Assembly (NCBI GenBank): GCA_024233115.1
Contig: JACKQB010000004.1
Location: 186,001-250,000 of the forward strand
Direction: 5' to 3'
Source: Akkermansiaceae bacterium
Lineage (GTDB): Bacteria > Verrucomicrobiota > Verrucomicrobiia > Verrucomicrobiales > Akkermansiaceae
Length of the DNA: 64,000 bases
How positions within the stretch are numbered: the first letter of the stretch is position 1; each line of letters begins with the position of its first letter. The notes under the pieces are model-generated. The model was not told where the DNA came from, made no database searches, and worked only from the letters and a program-made list of their open reading frames with translations. The translations under genes were made by a program, and so were the position numbers. Below, one piece after another: positions 26,695 through 35,328 of this stretch.

Positions 26695-27915
26695 TCACAG
26701 CTCTTCCAGGCTTACCCCGTCCACAGCTGATGTAGAAAAGACATGCGGTTCTATTCCGGTCGCTTCGAAGTAACGTCTGCCCATCTCCTCCATCACGGCG
26801 TTCGCCTGGTCAGCACGCGCCAAGGTGACCGTCGAGCCGCCAAATCCGCCACCGGTCATCCTGCTGCCTAACACACCACCTTCCTCACCTATGGACCAGG
26901 CCGCTTCCACCATGATATCAAGCTCCCTGCATGACACCTCGAAATCATCACGTAACGACCTGTGACTCGCCGCCATGAGTTCACCCACCTCATCGGTTTT
27001 ACCACGGGCCAGTGCCATCGCCGCCTTCTGGGTGCGGTCGATCTCAGTAACCACGTGCCGCGCCCGCCGGAACACCACCTCGCTCATCTCCCCTCTAGCA
27101 GATTCAAGGTCATCTATACTCACCTCGCGCCAGGATTGCTTGCCAAGGATGGACAACGCTATCTCGGTCTGCTTCCTCCTATTGGCATAACTACCATCGC
27201 TGAGCTCATGCTGCACCTTGGTATCAGCAATAATCACATTCACAGTGTCATCGGCAAACGGAATCAACTGCACCTCCTCAGACCGGCAGTCAATCAACAC
27301 CAGGTGGTCCTTTTTAGCAAAGACCGATGCAAACTGGTCCATGATACCACACGGCACACCGGCAAACCTCTGTTCAGCCGTCTGGCAGAGCAGCGCCTTG
27401 TTCTTCGGGTTGATGTCAATACCCAACATACCCTCGACCACGGTCGCGGCGGCCACTTCAAGCGCCGCGGAACTGGATAGGCCCGCTCCGAGCGGCACGG
27501 TCGAATGAATCAGGGCGTCAAAGCCGGGCAAGGGCCAGAAGTCCTTCTGCCGGAATCCATCCAGCACACCACGGAAATAGTTTGCCCAGGCCGGCACACC
27601 CGCCACGGGTGGCTCATCGAGCATCACGATCGCCGACTCGTTCGGGAACATCGTGGAGACCAGATTGGCCTGGGATGTGCCGTTAGGTGCCACGGCGATC
27701 ATCACGTACCGGTTGATCGCCAGCGGTAGAACAAAACCATCACAATAATCGATATGCTCGCCAATCAGGTTAACCCGCGATGGGGAGGCCACCAGCCAGA
27801 ACGGTATCATCCCGAAGTATTCCTCGAATTCCCTCAGCACGGTCTCTTTTTGATCCGCATAGGCTTTTTCGCTATCCGCTCCATCACCTGCACCATCCTC
27901 TTTGCGTTCAATCAT
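26695..27915 (-). CDS. galK: Galactokinase
   Basis: I chose ATG 27915, preceded by an AAGAAAG purine run; the frame extends to 27996 with a basic, atypical stretch. The 406-residue GHMP kinase has RVNLIGEHIDY at 47-57, the ATP loop PLGAGLSSSA at 141-150, GIMDQ at 190-194 (catalytic Asp) and GGGFGGSTV near the end. The usual GalK start reads APGRVNLIGEH; here it is SPSRVNLIGEH. It phosphorylates galactose in the Leloir pathway. No galT or galE is nearby. It is convergent with the phosphatase gene. Confidence 0.93.
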   Translation of the reverse strand: MIERKEDGAGDGADSEKAYADQKETVLREFEEYFGMIPFWLVASPSRVNLIGEHIDYCDGFVLPLAINRYVMIAVAPNGTSQANLVSTMFPNESAIVMLDEPPVAGVPAWANYFRGVLDGFRQKDFWPLPGFDALIHSTVPLGAGLSSSAALEVAAATVVEGMLGIDINPKNKALLCQTAEQRFAGVPCGIMDQFASVFAKKDHLVLIDCRSEEVQLIPFADDTVNVIIADTKVQHELSDGSYANRRKQTEIALSILGKQSWREVSIDDLESARGEMSEVVFRRARHVVTEIDRTQKAAMALARGKTDEVGELMAASHRSLRDDFEVSCRELDIMVEAAWSIGEEGGVLGSRMTGGGFGGSTVTLARADQANAVMEEMGRRYFEATGIEPHVFSTSAVDGVSLEEL

Positions 27916-28096
27916 ATTCTTTCTTGCTTTTGCATACCGTCGCTTGACCTGCATCGACCAGTTCCGGTGCCTACTCCATAACTTATCCACCACCATCCGC
28001 CAGCCTCAAATGTCTTTCGTCGCTAAAAAAAAGCAACCCTCCATGATGAACATTGCCCCATCCGCACAGCACCCGTCGTGCCCGGCTCATTCTTGA

Positions 28097-28124
28097 TTGA
28101 AACTTAGGAAATATAAAGTAGTAT
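28097..28124 (+). promoter_or_regulatory. Candidate leaderless promoter of the ankyrin gene
   Basis: TTGAAA (28097-28102), a 16-bp spacer and TAGTAT (28119-28124) lie immediately upstream of ATG 28131. The predicted start of transcription coincides with the start codon. No Shine-Dalgarno could fit. Confidence 0.45.
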
Positions 28125-28130
28125 GCCTTT

Positions 28131-29702
28131 ATGAAAATTTTCCTCTGTCTCGCCACGCTGACCGCCAGCCCGTTCCTGATCGTCTCGTGCAGTGACAAAA
28201 AAGAAAAGGCGGCACAGGAACTGGAGACATCCGGCTATCAGGCGACACCGGCGGATTTCCTCCGCGCTGCGGAAAATGGCGACATCCGCGCTCTCGAACT
28301 CTTTGTCAAACAAGGCATGGACCTGGGCAGTAAAGACGACAACGGCTGGACCGCACTCCACCTCGCCGCCCGTAGCCAGCGACAGGAATCCGTCGCTTTC
28401 CTGTTAGAAAAAGGCATGGACATCGAAACCCCCGGCCTCGACGGGGTCACACCCATGATGCTTGCCGCACGCGAGGGCAATCACACCATGGTCCGCTACC
28501 TGCTCAAACAAGGAGCCAAAACCGAGATCAAGGATCAGAAAAACCGCTCCGCCCTGATCCTCGCCATCGATGGCGGCCACGCCGACTGTGTTGAGGAAAT
28601 CGCCCCCTACTCGCGTAGCCAGCTCGATACCGCCCTGCTCTACGCCGCCGCCCAGGGAAAACACCAGGTCATCGAGACCCTCACCAGCTTCGGCGCCTCG
28701 GTCTACGTGCGCCACGAAGGCGGGATGACTCCATTGATGCTCGCCGCGGAAAACGGCCACACCGAGACCGTCCGCGCACTCCTCGAAAGCGGAGCCAACC
28801 GCTTTGCCGTCAATGAACACGGCTGGACCGCCGCCCAGGTCGCGGAGGCATCCAACCACACCAGCATCGCCAACCTGCTCAACCAGAACCCGGACGCCAC
28901 CGAACTCACCATCACCGAACCCAGCGAGGAGGAGGGGGTCGACTGGACACCGCCTGTCATCGCCGCCGCCGACATGCCACAGACGGAACCCTCCCCCGAT
29001 GGCCCCAGCACCGAAAACACACCACCCGCCACCCCACCGCATACTCCCTCAGTGACTCCAGACACGCCAGGCGTGACACCTGACACTCCGGCAGTGACCA
29101 GCAACCCGCCGTCCAATTCACCGTCCAAGCCCTCGCCCACCCCCCCCGCTAAAAAACACCTGCCGTTTATCGCCGGAAAAACCATCGCCAGCAAGGGAAC
29201 CACCCCCGACGACGTTGCCCGTGACCTTGCCATGCTCGACTACCAGGAAAAACCACTCCCTCTGATGGTTGAAAAAACCAACGCCGTCCAGTCGGGTGGC
29301 AGCGAAGCCCAGGTCCGGATGCTGTATGGGAAACAACAACAGGTCACCGTCAGGGAAGGCGACACCATCCCCGCCACCCGCTTCAAGGTCATCAGCATCC
29401 GCCGCATGCTGAACCACAGCAAGATCACCGATGGCAAACCGGCCGACGTCTCGGTGGTGGAGATCGAGGATACCGGCACCGGCAAACGCCGCAAAATGAC
29501 CGCCCGCATCCCGGCCACCGCCGCCGAACCGTGGGCGGTGCTCCACAGCAAAACCAGCGGCCAGGCCTACGCCGCCCGCACCGGCCAACACTTCCGCACC
29601 GCCGATGGCCAGAGCTACACCATCAGCGACGTCCGCCCCAACCAGATCGTGCTCACCCACGATGATACCGGTGAGGCGACGACAATTCCGTTAGGGCGAT
29701 AA
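28131..29702 (+). CDS. Ankyrin-repeat lipoprotein
   Basis: The 523-residue protein has a lipoprotein signal with lipobox IVSC (Cys20). About six ankyrin repeats follow (residues ~38-260, e.g. GWTALHLAARSQRQESVAFL and GMTPLMLAAENGHTETVRAL). A Pro/Thr/Ser-rich linker (~270-345) contains TPDTPGVTPDTPAVT repeats. A basic C-terminal domain of ~170 residues includes SIRRMLNHSKITDGK and a final LTHDDTGEATTIPLGR. The ankyrin part suggests protein binding in the periplasm. The C-terminal ~100 codons are duplicated at 35329. That tail domain is not one I recognise. Confidence 0.85.
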   Translation: MKIFLCLATLTASPFLIVSCSDKKEKAAQELETSGYQATPADFLRAAENGDIRALELFVKQGMDLGSKDDNGWTALHLAARSQRQESVAFLLEKGMDIETPGLDGVTPMMLAAREGNHTMVRYLLKQGAKTEIKDQKNRSALILAIDGGHADCVEEIAPYSRSQLDTALLYAAAQGKHQVIETLTSFGASVYVRHEGGMTPLMLAAENGHTETVRALLESGANRFAVNEHGWTAAQVAEASNHTSIANLLNQNPDATELTITEPSEEEGVDWTPPVIAAADMPQTEPSPDGPSTENTPPATPPHTPSVTPDTPGVTPDTPAVTSNPPSNSPSKPSPTPPAKKHLPFIAGKTIASKGTTPDDVARDLAMLDYQEKPLPLMVEKTNAVQSGGSEAQVRMLYGKQQQVTVREGDTIPATRFKVISIRRMLNHSKITDGKPADVSVVEIEDTGTGKRRKMTARIPATAAEPWAVLHSKTSGQAYAARTGQHFRTADGQSYTISDVRPNQIVLTHDDTGEATTIPLGR

Positions 29703-29704
29703 CC
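29375..29704. repeat. Duplicated ankyrin-lipoprotein tail, copy 1
   Basis: From CACCCGCTTCAAGG at 29375 to GATAACC at 29704 this segment recurs almost identically at 35329-35610. Copy 2 lacks 48 bp (from GCCTACGCC to GGCCAG in the GGCCAG-flanked stretch) and differs by a GG/CT substitution. Copy 1 is intact and in frame with the full gene, so it is the source. Confidence 0.9.
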
Positions 29705-29865
29705 CGGCGTTATCCCCCAAGCTCTTTCCCGCCCGCAAACCAGCCACCCAACCGAACCAGAGAAAGGCATAAATCCAAGGCGGATCAGCAATCAATGATC
29801 TGTGACCAAAGCCGAAACCGTCATAAAACCTCCAGCAACAACAGAAATCCCGAAGATCTCGCGAA
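29703..29865. other. Non-coding spacer after ankyrin gene
   Basis: This 163-bp stretch belongs to the 326-bp gene-free gap that continues as the repeat at 29866. It has no start or long frame. Copy 2 of the duplication lacks this stretch: its flanks are joined at an AACC that occurs at both ends (29701-29704 and 29866-29869). The 13-mer GATCTCGCGAAAA at 29855-29867 recurs at 30031-30043. Confidence 0.7.
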
Positions 29866-30012
29866 AACCTAACTATTATTTAGTTTGACCCCCCCCAACA
29901 GAACTTACTACCATCACAGCAAATAGATCGGGTAAACACTCTCTGCTCAATCACCCTAAACGGTCAAGCATCTGTAAGCTCCTATTACCCGAGTCAACGA
30001 ATAACAATGTTC
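29866..30012. repeat. 147-bp non-coding repeat, copy 1
   Basis: The segment opens AACCTAACTATTATTTAG and closes at AATGTTC, and recurs with a few substitutions at 35607-35753. It includes a short palindrome (AACTATTATTTAGTT) and a longer inverted pair TCGGGTAA / TTACCCGA about 50 bp apart. It carries no reading frame. Each copy stands directly upstream of a small gene (30029 and 35779). Function unknown: leader, ncRNA or recombination site are all possible. Confidence 0.85.
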
Positions 30013-30028
30013 GGTCAAGAATATACCG

Positions 30029-30925
30029 ATGATCTCGCGAAAAACAGCGCTTACGATTGCCGACGCATACGTGAAGAAGTTCTCTGGTGGTGGAGGGCAA
30101 TACTCGAGCGCGAAGGTGTATGCGACAAATCTTTACGACTTCCTTTACGGGAACGACTTTCAGTCCTGGTTCTGTAATGCGATCCGGACTCTAAACTACC
30201 CAAGGAATCTCAAGGATTGGATCCTTCGGCTACACACCGGCGAGTCCCAGGTCAATGCGACGAAGAATTGGACCTGGGAGCAACGTCAAGCCCTTGGCCA
30301 GCGCTATCTTCATGACATCGCTGAAGCGTTTTTACATTGGTATTACACTGAGGCCGAAGATTACTACAAGCGGTCTTATGAGAAGATCGTGACATCAATG
30401 AAGAGGGCGCTTGAGCTTGACGGCTATGTCTACCGCGATGGCACGCTTCTTTTCCCCGAAGAGGATGTTCTCGACGTTGAAGAGGAAGTAGGAGTCCTCA
30501 ATCGTCTCCACAAGGATCTGAATCTAGGTAATCGAGAAGTTGCTTTTGAAGCTCTTAGGCTCTCCGAAGATCACTACCGTGCCGGACGTTGGTCGGATTG
30601 CATAGCTAATAGCCGGAAGTTTCTTGAATCGGTATTGCAGGAGATCGCCTCAAACCATTCACGGTTGAGTTCTGGCGAGGATCTAGCAGGTCGCACTTAT
30701 TCTCGCCCAGTTGCGGTTCGCGATTATCTTGAGCGCGAAGACTTGCTTGAGAAGCGCGAGCGCGAGGCTATCGACAAGATTTATGGATTGCTCAGCCACA
30801 CGGGAAGTCACCCCTACATGGCGGAGTCGGATCAGGCACGCCTCCTGAGGCAACTCAGCCTCACGACTGCCCAGTTTGCGATGCTCAGGTTCGAGGGCTT
30901 CAGTAACTCAAAAACCAAGGCCTAA
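30029..30925 (+). CDS. Unknown protein with Abi-C-like C-terminus
   Basis: The 298-residue protein has lower GC than neighbouring housekeeping genes. The N-terminal half is alpha-helical and aromatic-rich (LYDFLYGNDFQSWFC) with no known motif. The last ~120 residues (WSDCIANSRKFLESVLQEIA, then AIDKIYGLLSHTGSHPYM) resemble the C-terminal domain of abortive-infection proteins, which is HEPN-like. In such proteins this region can act as an RNase or a regulator of one; a classical RxxxxH is not evident here, only a His in SHTGSHP. A defence role in the island is inferred. The start follows the 147-bp repeat. Confidence 0.65.
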   Translation: MISRKTALTIADAYVKKFSGGGGQYSSAKVYATNLYDFLYGNDFQSWFCNAIRTLNYPRNLKDWILRLHTGESQVNATKNWTWEQRQALGQRYLHDIAEAFLHWYYTEAEDYYKRSYEKIVTSMKRALELDGYVYRDGTLLFPEEDVLDVEEEVGVLNRLHKDLNLGNREVAFEALRLSEDHYRAGRWSDCIANSRKFLESVLQEIASNHSRLSSGEDLAGRTYSRPVAVRDYLEREDLLEKREREAIDKIYGLLSHTGSHPYMAESDQARLLRQLSLTTAQFAMLRFEGFSNSKTKA

Positions 30926-30937
30926 TCGGGTCCCCGT

Positions 30938-31267
30938 GACTGACTAGCGTCAGCCACGAGTCCCACACCACCGGACATACGGCTTTGCCTTCGGCTATGC
31001 GGAAGTGGCTGCGCCGGAGGGATCGTGCATTGTATTCGGCGGTTCCAATCAGACTTCCTGAACGCTTCTTTGTTCAGGGTAATGAAGAGCGACCCATATC
31101 TCCTTCATGTTAGGGACTCCTTGCTCATCTAACCAACGGTTATTAAGCAGCAGCCTTACAAGTGAGTTGTTACTCATTCTCCAGCCTGGCCTCCATAGCT
31201 TCAGCGACGGAGGGTAGCCTTTGCTACTCCTGCGCGCCATATGAACCCGCTCCGGGAACACTCCCAA
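30938..31267 (-). mobile_element. Group II intron 3' remnant
   Basis: On the minus strand, after the end of a maturase fragment, the sequence reads TTGGAACCGCCG and later GCCGTATGTCCGGTGGTGTG. Both are characteristic of the 3' region of bacterial group II introns after the intron-encoded protein. A stem (GTGGCTGAC/GTCAGTCAC) lies near 30940-30960. The upstream domains and most of the protein are missing, so the element is dead. It marks past insertion activity in the island. Confidence 0.65.
31049..31267 (-). pseudogene. Group II intron maturase, C-terminal fragment
   Basis: The frame encodes 72 residues. The last ~44 (GWRMSNNSLVRLLLNNRWLD, then EQGVPNMKEIWVALHYPEQ) match the C-terminal end of group II intron reverse transcriptase/maturases, where a WxMS...NxWLxxQG...W...HYP pattern is conserved. 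The first ~28 codons overlap an interspersed repeat (CTCCATAGCTTCAGCGACGG) and are not maturase. No reverse-transcriptase domain remains. Confidence 0.6.
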
Positions 31268-31523
31268 TGCGAGAGCGTTTACAGAAGGTCTGTCCCGTAG
31301 TAGCGTTCAATGGCGGATTGAGCTGTTCGCGTCCACCGGCAAGAACCGCTATGGCGACGGCGGCTGCGACGTGGTAGACTTGGAGTTTGTCGTAGATGCG
31401 ACAGTTTCATGGTAATTCGCCGGGCTAATCAAGCAGGGAAAAAGCTGCCCTGCTTGATTGCTCTGCCTTTTTGCTACGCATTTATTTCTGGCATTCTAGG
31501 CGACTCTAAGAAATCATCCCATC
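31268..31523. other. Gene-free repeat-rich stretch before the kinase gene
   Basis: This is the part of the 598-bp gap (30926-31523) not covered by the intron remnant. It holds GGTCTGTCCCGTAGTAGCG at 31287-31305, which recurs at 36371-36389, and a degraded stretch with no start-to-stop frame of note. Its only clear structure is the hairpin at 31427-31459. Confidence 0.7.
31427..31459 (+). terminator. Strong hairpin upstream of the sensor kinase
   Basis: AATCAAGCAGGG (31427-31438) and CCCTGCTTGATT (31448-31459) form a perfect 12-bp stem with a 9-nt loop; a short T-run (TTTTT) follows 8 nt later. It could be an imperfect terminator that insulates the kinase gene from the debris upstream, or a leader structure. 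Confidence 0.55.
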
Positions 31524-33647
31524 ATGGCCAGCCCCGGAAAGATGTTCGCTGGAGTTGTCCCAGTAGCAGGGCAGATGTGCCGGTTGTTGATGTGTTTTGT
31601 TGGGGGGCTGGTTTTATTCGGGAGCGTTGTGCAGGCGTACGAGGGCTACTCCGACCCGCTCCGGCCTCCGCCAGCGGATGAGGTGTCCATGGTGTCGGAG
31701 ATTCCGTTCTATAAAATTGGCGCGCGATTAAAGCGGATTGAGGAGCTGATTGAGCAGGAAAAACAGGCACTGGATGCATTGGCGCCGCTGCAACCTGCGA
31801 AGCAGTTCGATGCATTCGGTTATCACAGTGATTACATCCCGGCGGTTGAAGGGGTGCCGGAGGAGCCGTTGTGGACCCTGGATTTTGTTCCTGGGGCTTT
31901 TCCTACCAGGGCCTTTGTTATGGTGCCTGCTCTCGATCAACGATCATCAGACCTTCGGGGTTATGCATTTCCGAAACGTTTTCGAATCTGTTCGGTCGAT
32001 GACGGGGGAAAGCGAGGCAAGGTTCATGTCGATTGGACGAAGCAGGATTTTCCTGACCCCGGCATGCGCCCGGTTTATTTTGCTTTTCCTCCGGAAGCGG
32101 AGCCGATGGGAGTATTGCGACTGGAGGTTTTTGGTGGACATGAGGAAAATGGCCTCGAGTTTTTTTCACTGGGCAGGATACATCCGATCCGCCAGGGCGA
32201 AAAACAGAAGACCGTTGTCATGTCGGTTTCATCGAGCTTTGAGTCCGCACCTTACTGGAGTCAGAATTATCTGAGTTCTCCGCGACAGGTTCTTGGCATG
32301 CCGCTCTCGGCGCAGGGCGGCGTTGGCGGCAATCTGGTCATGGAGTTGCCGGCAGCGAGGTTGAAGAAGCCATTGCTGATCAGGGTGGAATTGAACAAAA
32401 CGGAGCAACTAGGCTGGGTCAACCTGTTTCCCGGGCAGAGTCCTGACAGGATCGATGTTCCGGGGTATGGCTTTCCGAAAGAGATGAAAATCCATCGCAT
32501 TGTCCGAAAGAGTCCGCAGGGCAAGGAGCAGCGGTTTCTCCTGGTGGATCGTGACATGCTGAAGAATCCCGGCAACAACATGCTGCGGATAGCCGGTGGT
32601 GGCAGTCTGATTGATGCCCTGGAGATCGAGTGTAACGATTTTCCGGTGTATCAGGGGCAGGCGGTGCTGTCTCTTGGTGAAATTGAGATCATCAAGTCAG
32701 GGCGCAATTTGTCGAGAGGCCGGCGTGTAACACTTCGGGGTATTGGGCTGAAAGAGAGATCTGCATTGGGGGCGCTGGTTGATGGAAAGGTTGGGGGGCG
32801 GGATATTTTGCATGTTTCAAGATGGCTGCGGCAACTTGCGGCGGGCAAACCACATGAGGTCCGGCTTGAGGGGCTGGAAGCCGAGCGACTGCGGTTGACA
32901 GAGCGGTGGCAGCTCATGCGTGAACGGGCGCTGGTCGCGCTGGGGCTGCTGGTTTTGGCGGGAGGACTGGCGGTTATTGTTTTCATGCGCCGCAGTAGAA
33001 AACGGGCACAGGTCAGATTACGCCGACAGATTCATTCTGATCTGCATGATGATGTGGGCAGCAGTCTCGGCAGTATTTCGCTGATTGCCGAGCAGCTGCG
33101 GCATGCCGATGTGAATGAGGAGGTTCGGGAGGATCTTTCCGATCTGGCGCTGATCTCCCGCGAGGCCTGGGCTTCCCTTCGTGAAGTTGTGTGGGTCATC
33201 GACAAGGACACGGTCCGCCTGCCTGTGCTGATTCATAAGCTGACGGAGCGAGCCCAACGTGTGCTGGTCGGGGTGGATGTGTCCGTTGAAGTTCCGCAGG
33301 ATTGTCCGGATCGTGTCGTGTCGCTGACCTTCAAACGCCATATGATCATGTTCTTCAAGGAAGTCGTGCACAATTGCGCCCGCCATGCGCACGCCACCCA
33401 GGTCTGGTTGGATTTCCGGATTGTCGCGCAACAGCTGCAGGTGTCTGTCTGCGACAATGGCTGCGGTTTTGATTTGGCGGCAGCATCAACAGGGCAGGGG
33501 CTGGAAAGCATCAGAAACCGTGCGCAGGAAATGGGTGGCGACCTTGATCTGGACGCGTCCCCCGGCGAGGGCACCCGGGTGGTTCTGAGGGTTCCCTTAA
33601 AGGCATTGTTGAATCAAACAGATCACTCCTATAAAACATCGAACTGA
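31524..33647 (+). CDS. NarL-type sensor histidine kinase with large periplasmic region
   Basis: The 707-residue protein has an N-terminal signal/anchor (~17-40), about 425 residues of periplasmic domain, a second membrane segment at ~469-488 and a cytoplasmic kinase. The kinase has the HisKA_3 phosphorylation site (DLHDDVGSSL, His508) and a HATPase with NCARHAHA and DNGCGFDL, then GQGLESIRNRAQEMGG. The periplasmic part contains two similar beta-rich segments (FFSLGRIHPI and LSLGEIEII), possibly sugar-binding. The response-regulator gene follows after 1 bp. The likely target is the PEP-CTERM gene downstream, but this is not shown. Confidence 0.9.
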   Translation: MASPGKMFAGVVPVAGQMCRLLMCFVGGLVLFGSVVQAYEGYSDPLRPPPADEVSMVSEIPFYKIGARLKRIEELIEQEKQALDALAPLQPAKQFDAFGYHSDYIPAVEGVPEEPLWTLDFVPGAFPTRAFVMVPALDQRSSDLRGYAFPKRFRICSVDDGGKRGKVHVDWTKQDFPDPGMRPVYFAFPPEAEPMGVLRLEVFGGHEENGLEFFSLGRIHPIRQGEKQKTVVMSVSSSFESAPYWSQNYLSSPRQVLGMPLSAQGGVGGNLVMELPAARLKKPLLIRVELNKTEQLGWVNLFPGQSPDRIDVPGYGFPKEMKIHRIVRKSPQGKEQRFLLVDRDMLKNPGNNMLRIAGGGSLIDALEIECNDFPVYQGQAVLSLGEIEIIKSGRNLSRGRRVTLRGIGLKERSALGALVDGKVGGRDILHVSRWLRQLAAGKPHEVRLEGLEAERLRLTERWQLMRERALVALGLLVLAGGLAVIVFMRRSRKRAQVRLRRQIHSDLHDDVGSSLGSISLIAEQLRHADVNEEVREDLSDLALISREAWASLREVVWVIDKDTVRLPVLIHKLTERAQRVLVGVDVSVEVPQDCPDRVVSLTFKRHMIMFFKEVVHNCARHAHATQVWLDFRIVAQQLQVSVCDNGCGFDLAAASTGQGLESIRNRAQEMGGDLDLDASPGEGTRVVLRVPLKALLNQTDHSYKTSN

Positions 33648-33648
33648 C

Positions 33649-34287
33649 ATGACGAATATGAACATTTGGTTAGTTGAAGACGATTCCGGCTATCGTCGGA
33701 CTTTGCAGCGCCTTTTGAACCGGGAGGAAAAGATGGCTTGTGGTCAGGTCTTTTCGTCATGCAACACCCTCTTTGAAGCCCTTGCGACTGAGTCGCATCC
33801 GGATCTGGTCATGATGGATCTCGGCTTGCCGGGGATGGGTGGTGTAGAAGGTATCCAAAAACTGGCGGAGCTAGCGCCGGATGTGGCCGTGGTGGTTTTG
33901 ACGGTTTTTTCAGAAAAGGAAAAGGTGCTCGACGCCTTGGATGCGGGGGCTGCCGGGTATCTTTTGAAATCGGCGACGCCCAAGGAAATCATCCGTGGCT
34001 TGAAAGATGTCTTCGAGGGCGGGGCAGCGTTGAGCCCCGCCGTTGCGAAAACGGTAATCCGTGAAATGCACATATCCAAACCAACGGAGCAATTTGGTTT
34101 GTCGCAGAGGGAAATGGAGGTGATCAAGCTTTTGGCCGAGGGGCTTGCGGTCAAGCAAATCGCTGACGAGCTGGGTGTCAGCTACTTCACGGTCAATTTT
34201 CATGTCAAAAATCTCTATAAAAAACTGCACGTCCAATCACAGTCCGGTGCAGTGGCCAAGGCGTTCCGCTCCGGGCTGCTTGAGTAG
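33649..34287 (+). CDS. LuxR/NarL-family response regulator
   Basis: The 212-residue protein has a receiver domain with acidic residues (VEDD, 9-12), the phosphoacceptor Asp57 in MMDLGLPGMGG and the conserved Lys region LLKSATPKE. The DNA-binding LuxR helix-turn-helix is at ~145-205 (LSQREMEVIKLLAEGLAVKQ and YFTVNFHVKNLYKKL). It begins 1 bp after the kinase stop codon, so the two are a pair. It probably activates nearby or surface-protein genes. Confidence 0.95.
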   Translation: MTNMNIWLVEDDSGYRRTLQRLLNREEKMACGQVFSSCNTLFEALATESHPDLVMMDLGLPGMGGVEGIQKLAELAPDVAVVVLTVFSEKEKVLDALDAGAAGYLLKSATPKEIIRGLKDVFEGGAALSPAVAKTVIREMHISKPTEQFGLSQREMEVIKLLAEGLAVKQIADELGVSYFTVNFHVKNLYKKLHVQSQSGAVAKAFRSGLLE

Positions 34288-34427
34288 GCAGATGGTCAAC
34301 AGGCTGACCTACTAATATTAGCAGGTAGCCGCCAAGGGAGGATTTCGCTATTCTCAACAACAATCGGCCATCCCAACTGAACCGAGATGGGTTGGTTGAT
34401 TCCATTAACACTTAACACAATACTCAT

Positions 34428-35243
34428 ATGAAAACCCACCTAGTCACCATCAGCAGCGTTGCTGCAATCATCGCTTGTTCGCCCGTTCAAGCCGCTCTAG
34501 TCGATTTCACAGCTGGAGGAACCTCAAACACCCTTCTTAGCTGGCGTAGAACAAATACTAACGGTGGAACTCCTACCATTGTTGTTGGTTCTACGAGCTT
34601 GTTGGAACGGACAAATGTTGCACTTGGCAATAACGTCACCGCAAATATCTCGGTTACCACCGGGAATTCGAATGCTTATGTGACCTCAGGCAACGCAGGC
34701 TTGGGACTCGGTACCAGCCTTCCCACTACTGCTCAACAGTTGGGTGAGAACCAGTTGTTGATTTTCACATTCTCAAACGTTCAACTTAATGGTGGAGCTC
34801 TACCAGGAGGAGTAACAGTCAATTTTGATCTAAATCATCTTCTCTGGACCGATGCGACTGGTCGGGGCTTTGTTTTTGACGGGAGTAACAATCGCCCCAG
34901 CTTTGCAGGCATTGGGGTTAATGGCGCTGCCGATAGTACCACCGACGGTTTTTTAGATGATTCCTCTACCAATGCCACTTTAGGATCCGTTTCTAGCCAT
35001 GATCTTGCTTTCTCGACAAGTGAAACGGCAGACACTTATGAACTTGCACCAAGCCAAACGTACAACTTCACAACCGAATTTCAATTGAGAAACAGAATTC
35101 ATCCAACTATTACCCCCATCGACGGCTCCGATACCTACTATGTTCAGGGTTTTGACATCACTGCGAACGTGGTTCCAGAACCGACGTCAACGGCACTGCT
35201 CGGTTTAGGAAGCGTTTTCTTAATGCTTCGTCGCCGCAAGTAA
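34428..35243 (+). CDS. PEP-CTERM sorting-signal protein (AT-richer)
   Basis: The 271-residue protein has a signal peptide (~1-22, ending VQA) and a Thr/Asn/Gly-rich beta body. The sorting tail is VPEPTSTALLGLG, a hydrophobic segment and LRRRK. Base composition is more AT-rich than the housekeeping genes, with codons such as ACT and AAT common, consistent with recent gain. It follows the kinase/regulator pair by 140 bp with no terminator seen and may be controlled by it. The function beyond surface display is unknown. Confidence 0.88.
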   Translation: MKTHLVTISSVAAIIACSPVQAALVDFTAGGTSNTLLSWRRTNTNGGTPTIVVGSTSLLERTNVALGNNVTANISVTTGNSNAYVTSGNAGLGLGTSLPTTAQQLGENQLLIFTFSNVQLNGGALPGGVTVNFDLNHLLWTDATGRGFVFDGSNNRPSFAGIGVNGAADSTTDGFLDDSSTNATLGSVSSHDLAFSTSETADTYELAPSQTYNFTTEFQLRNRIHPTITPIDGSDTYYVQGFDITANVVPEPTSTALLGLGSVFLMLRRRK

Positions 35244-35328
35244 TTCCTGCAAATCAGGCTCATCGCTTCGGCTCGGTGATCGCTGATGTGCACCTGGCGT
35301 TCACCAATTCAGGGACAGACCTGAATGG

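Noticed and set aside
29041..29150. CRISPR-like or tandem DNA repeat in the ankyrin gene linker
   Set aside because: The TPDTPGVTPDTPAVT run is a short protein-level repeat of a Pro/Thr linker, without spacers or constant length.
29866..30012. Integron attC site
   Set aside because: ACCTAAC fits RYYYAAC at the left end, but no GTTRRRY core closes the element and no integrase is in the window.
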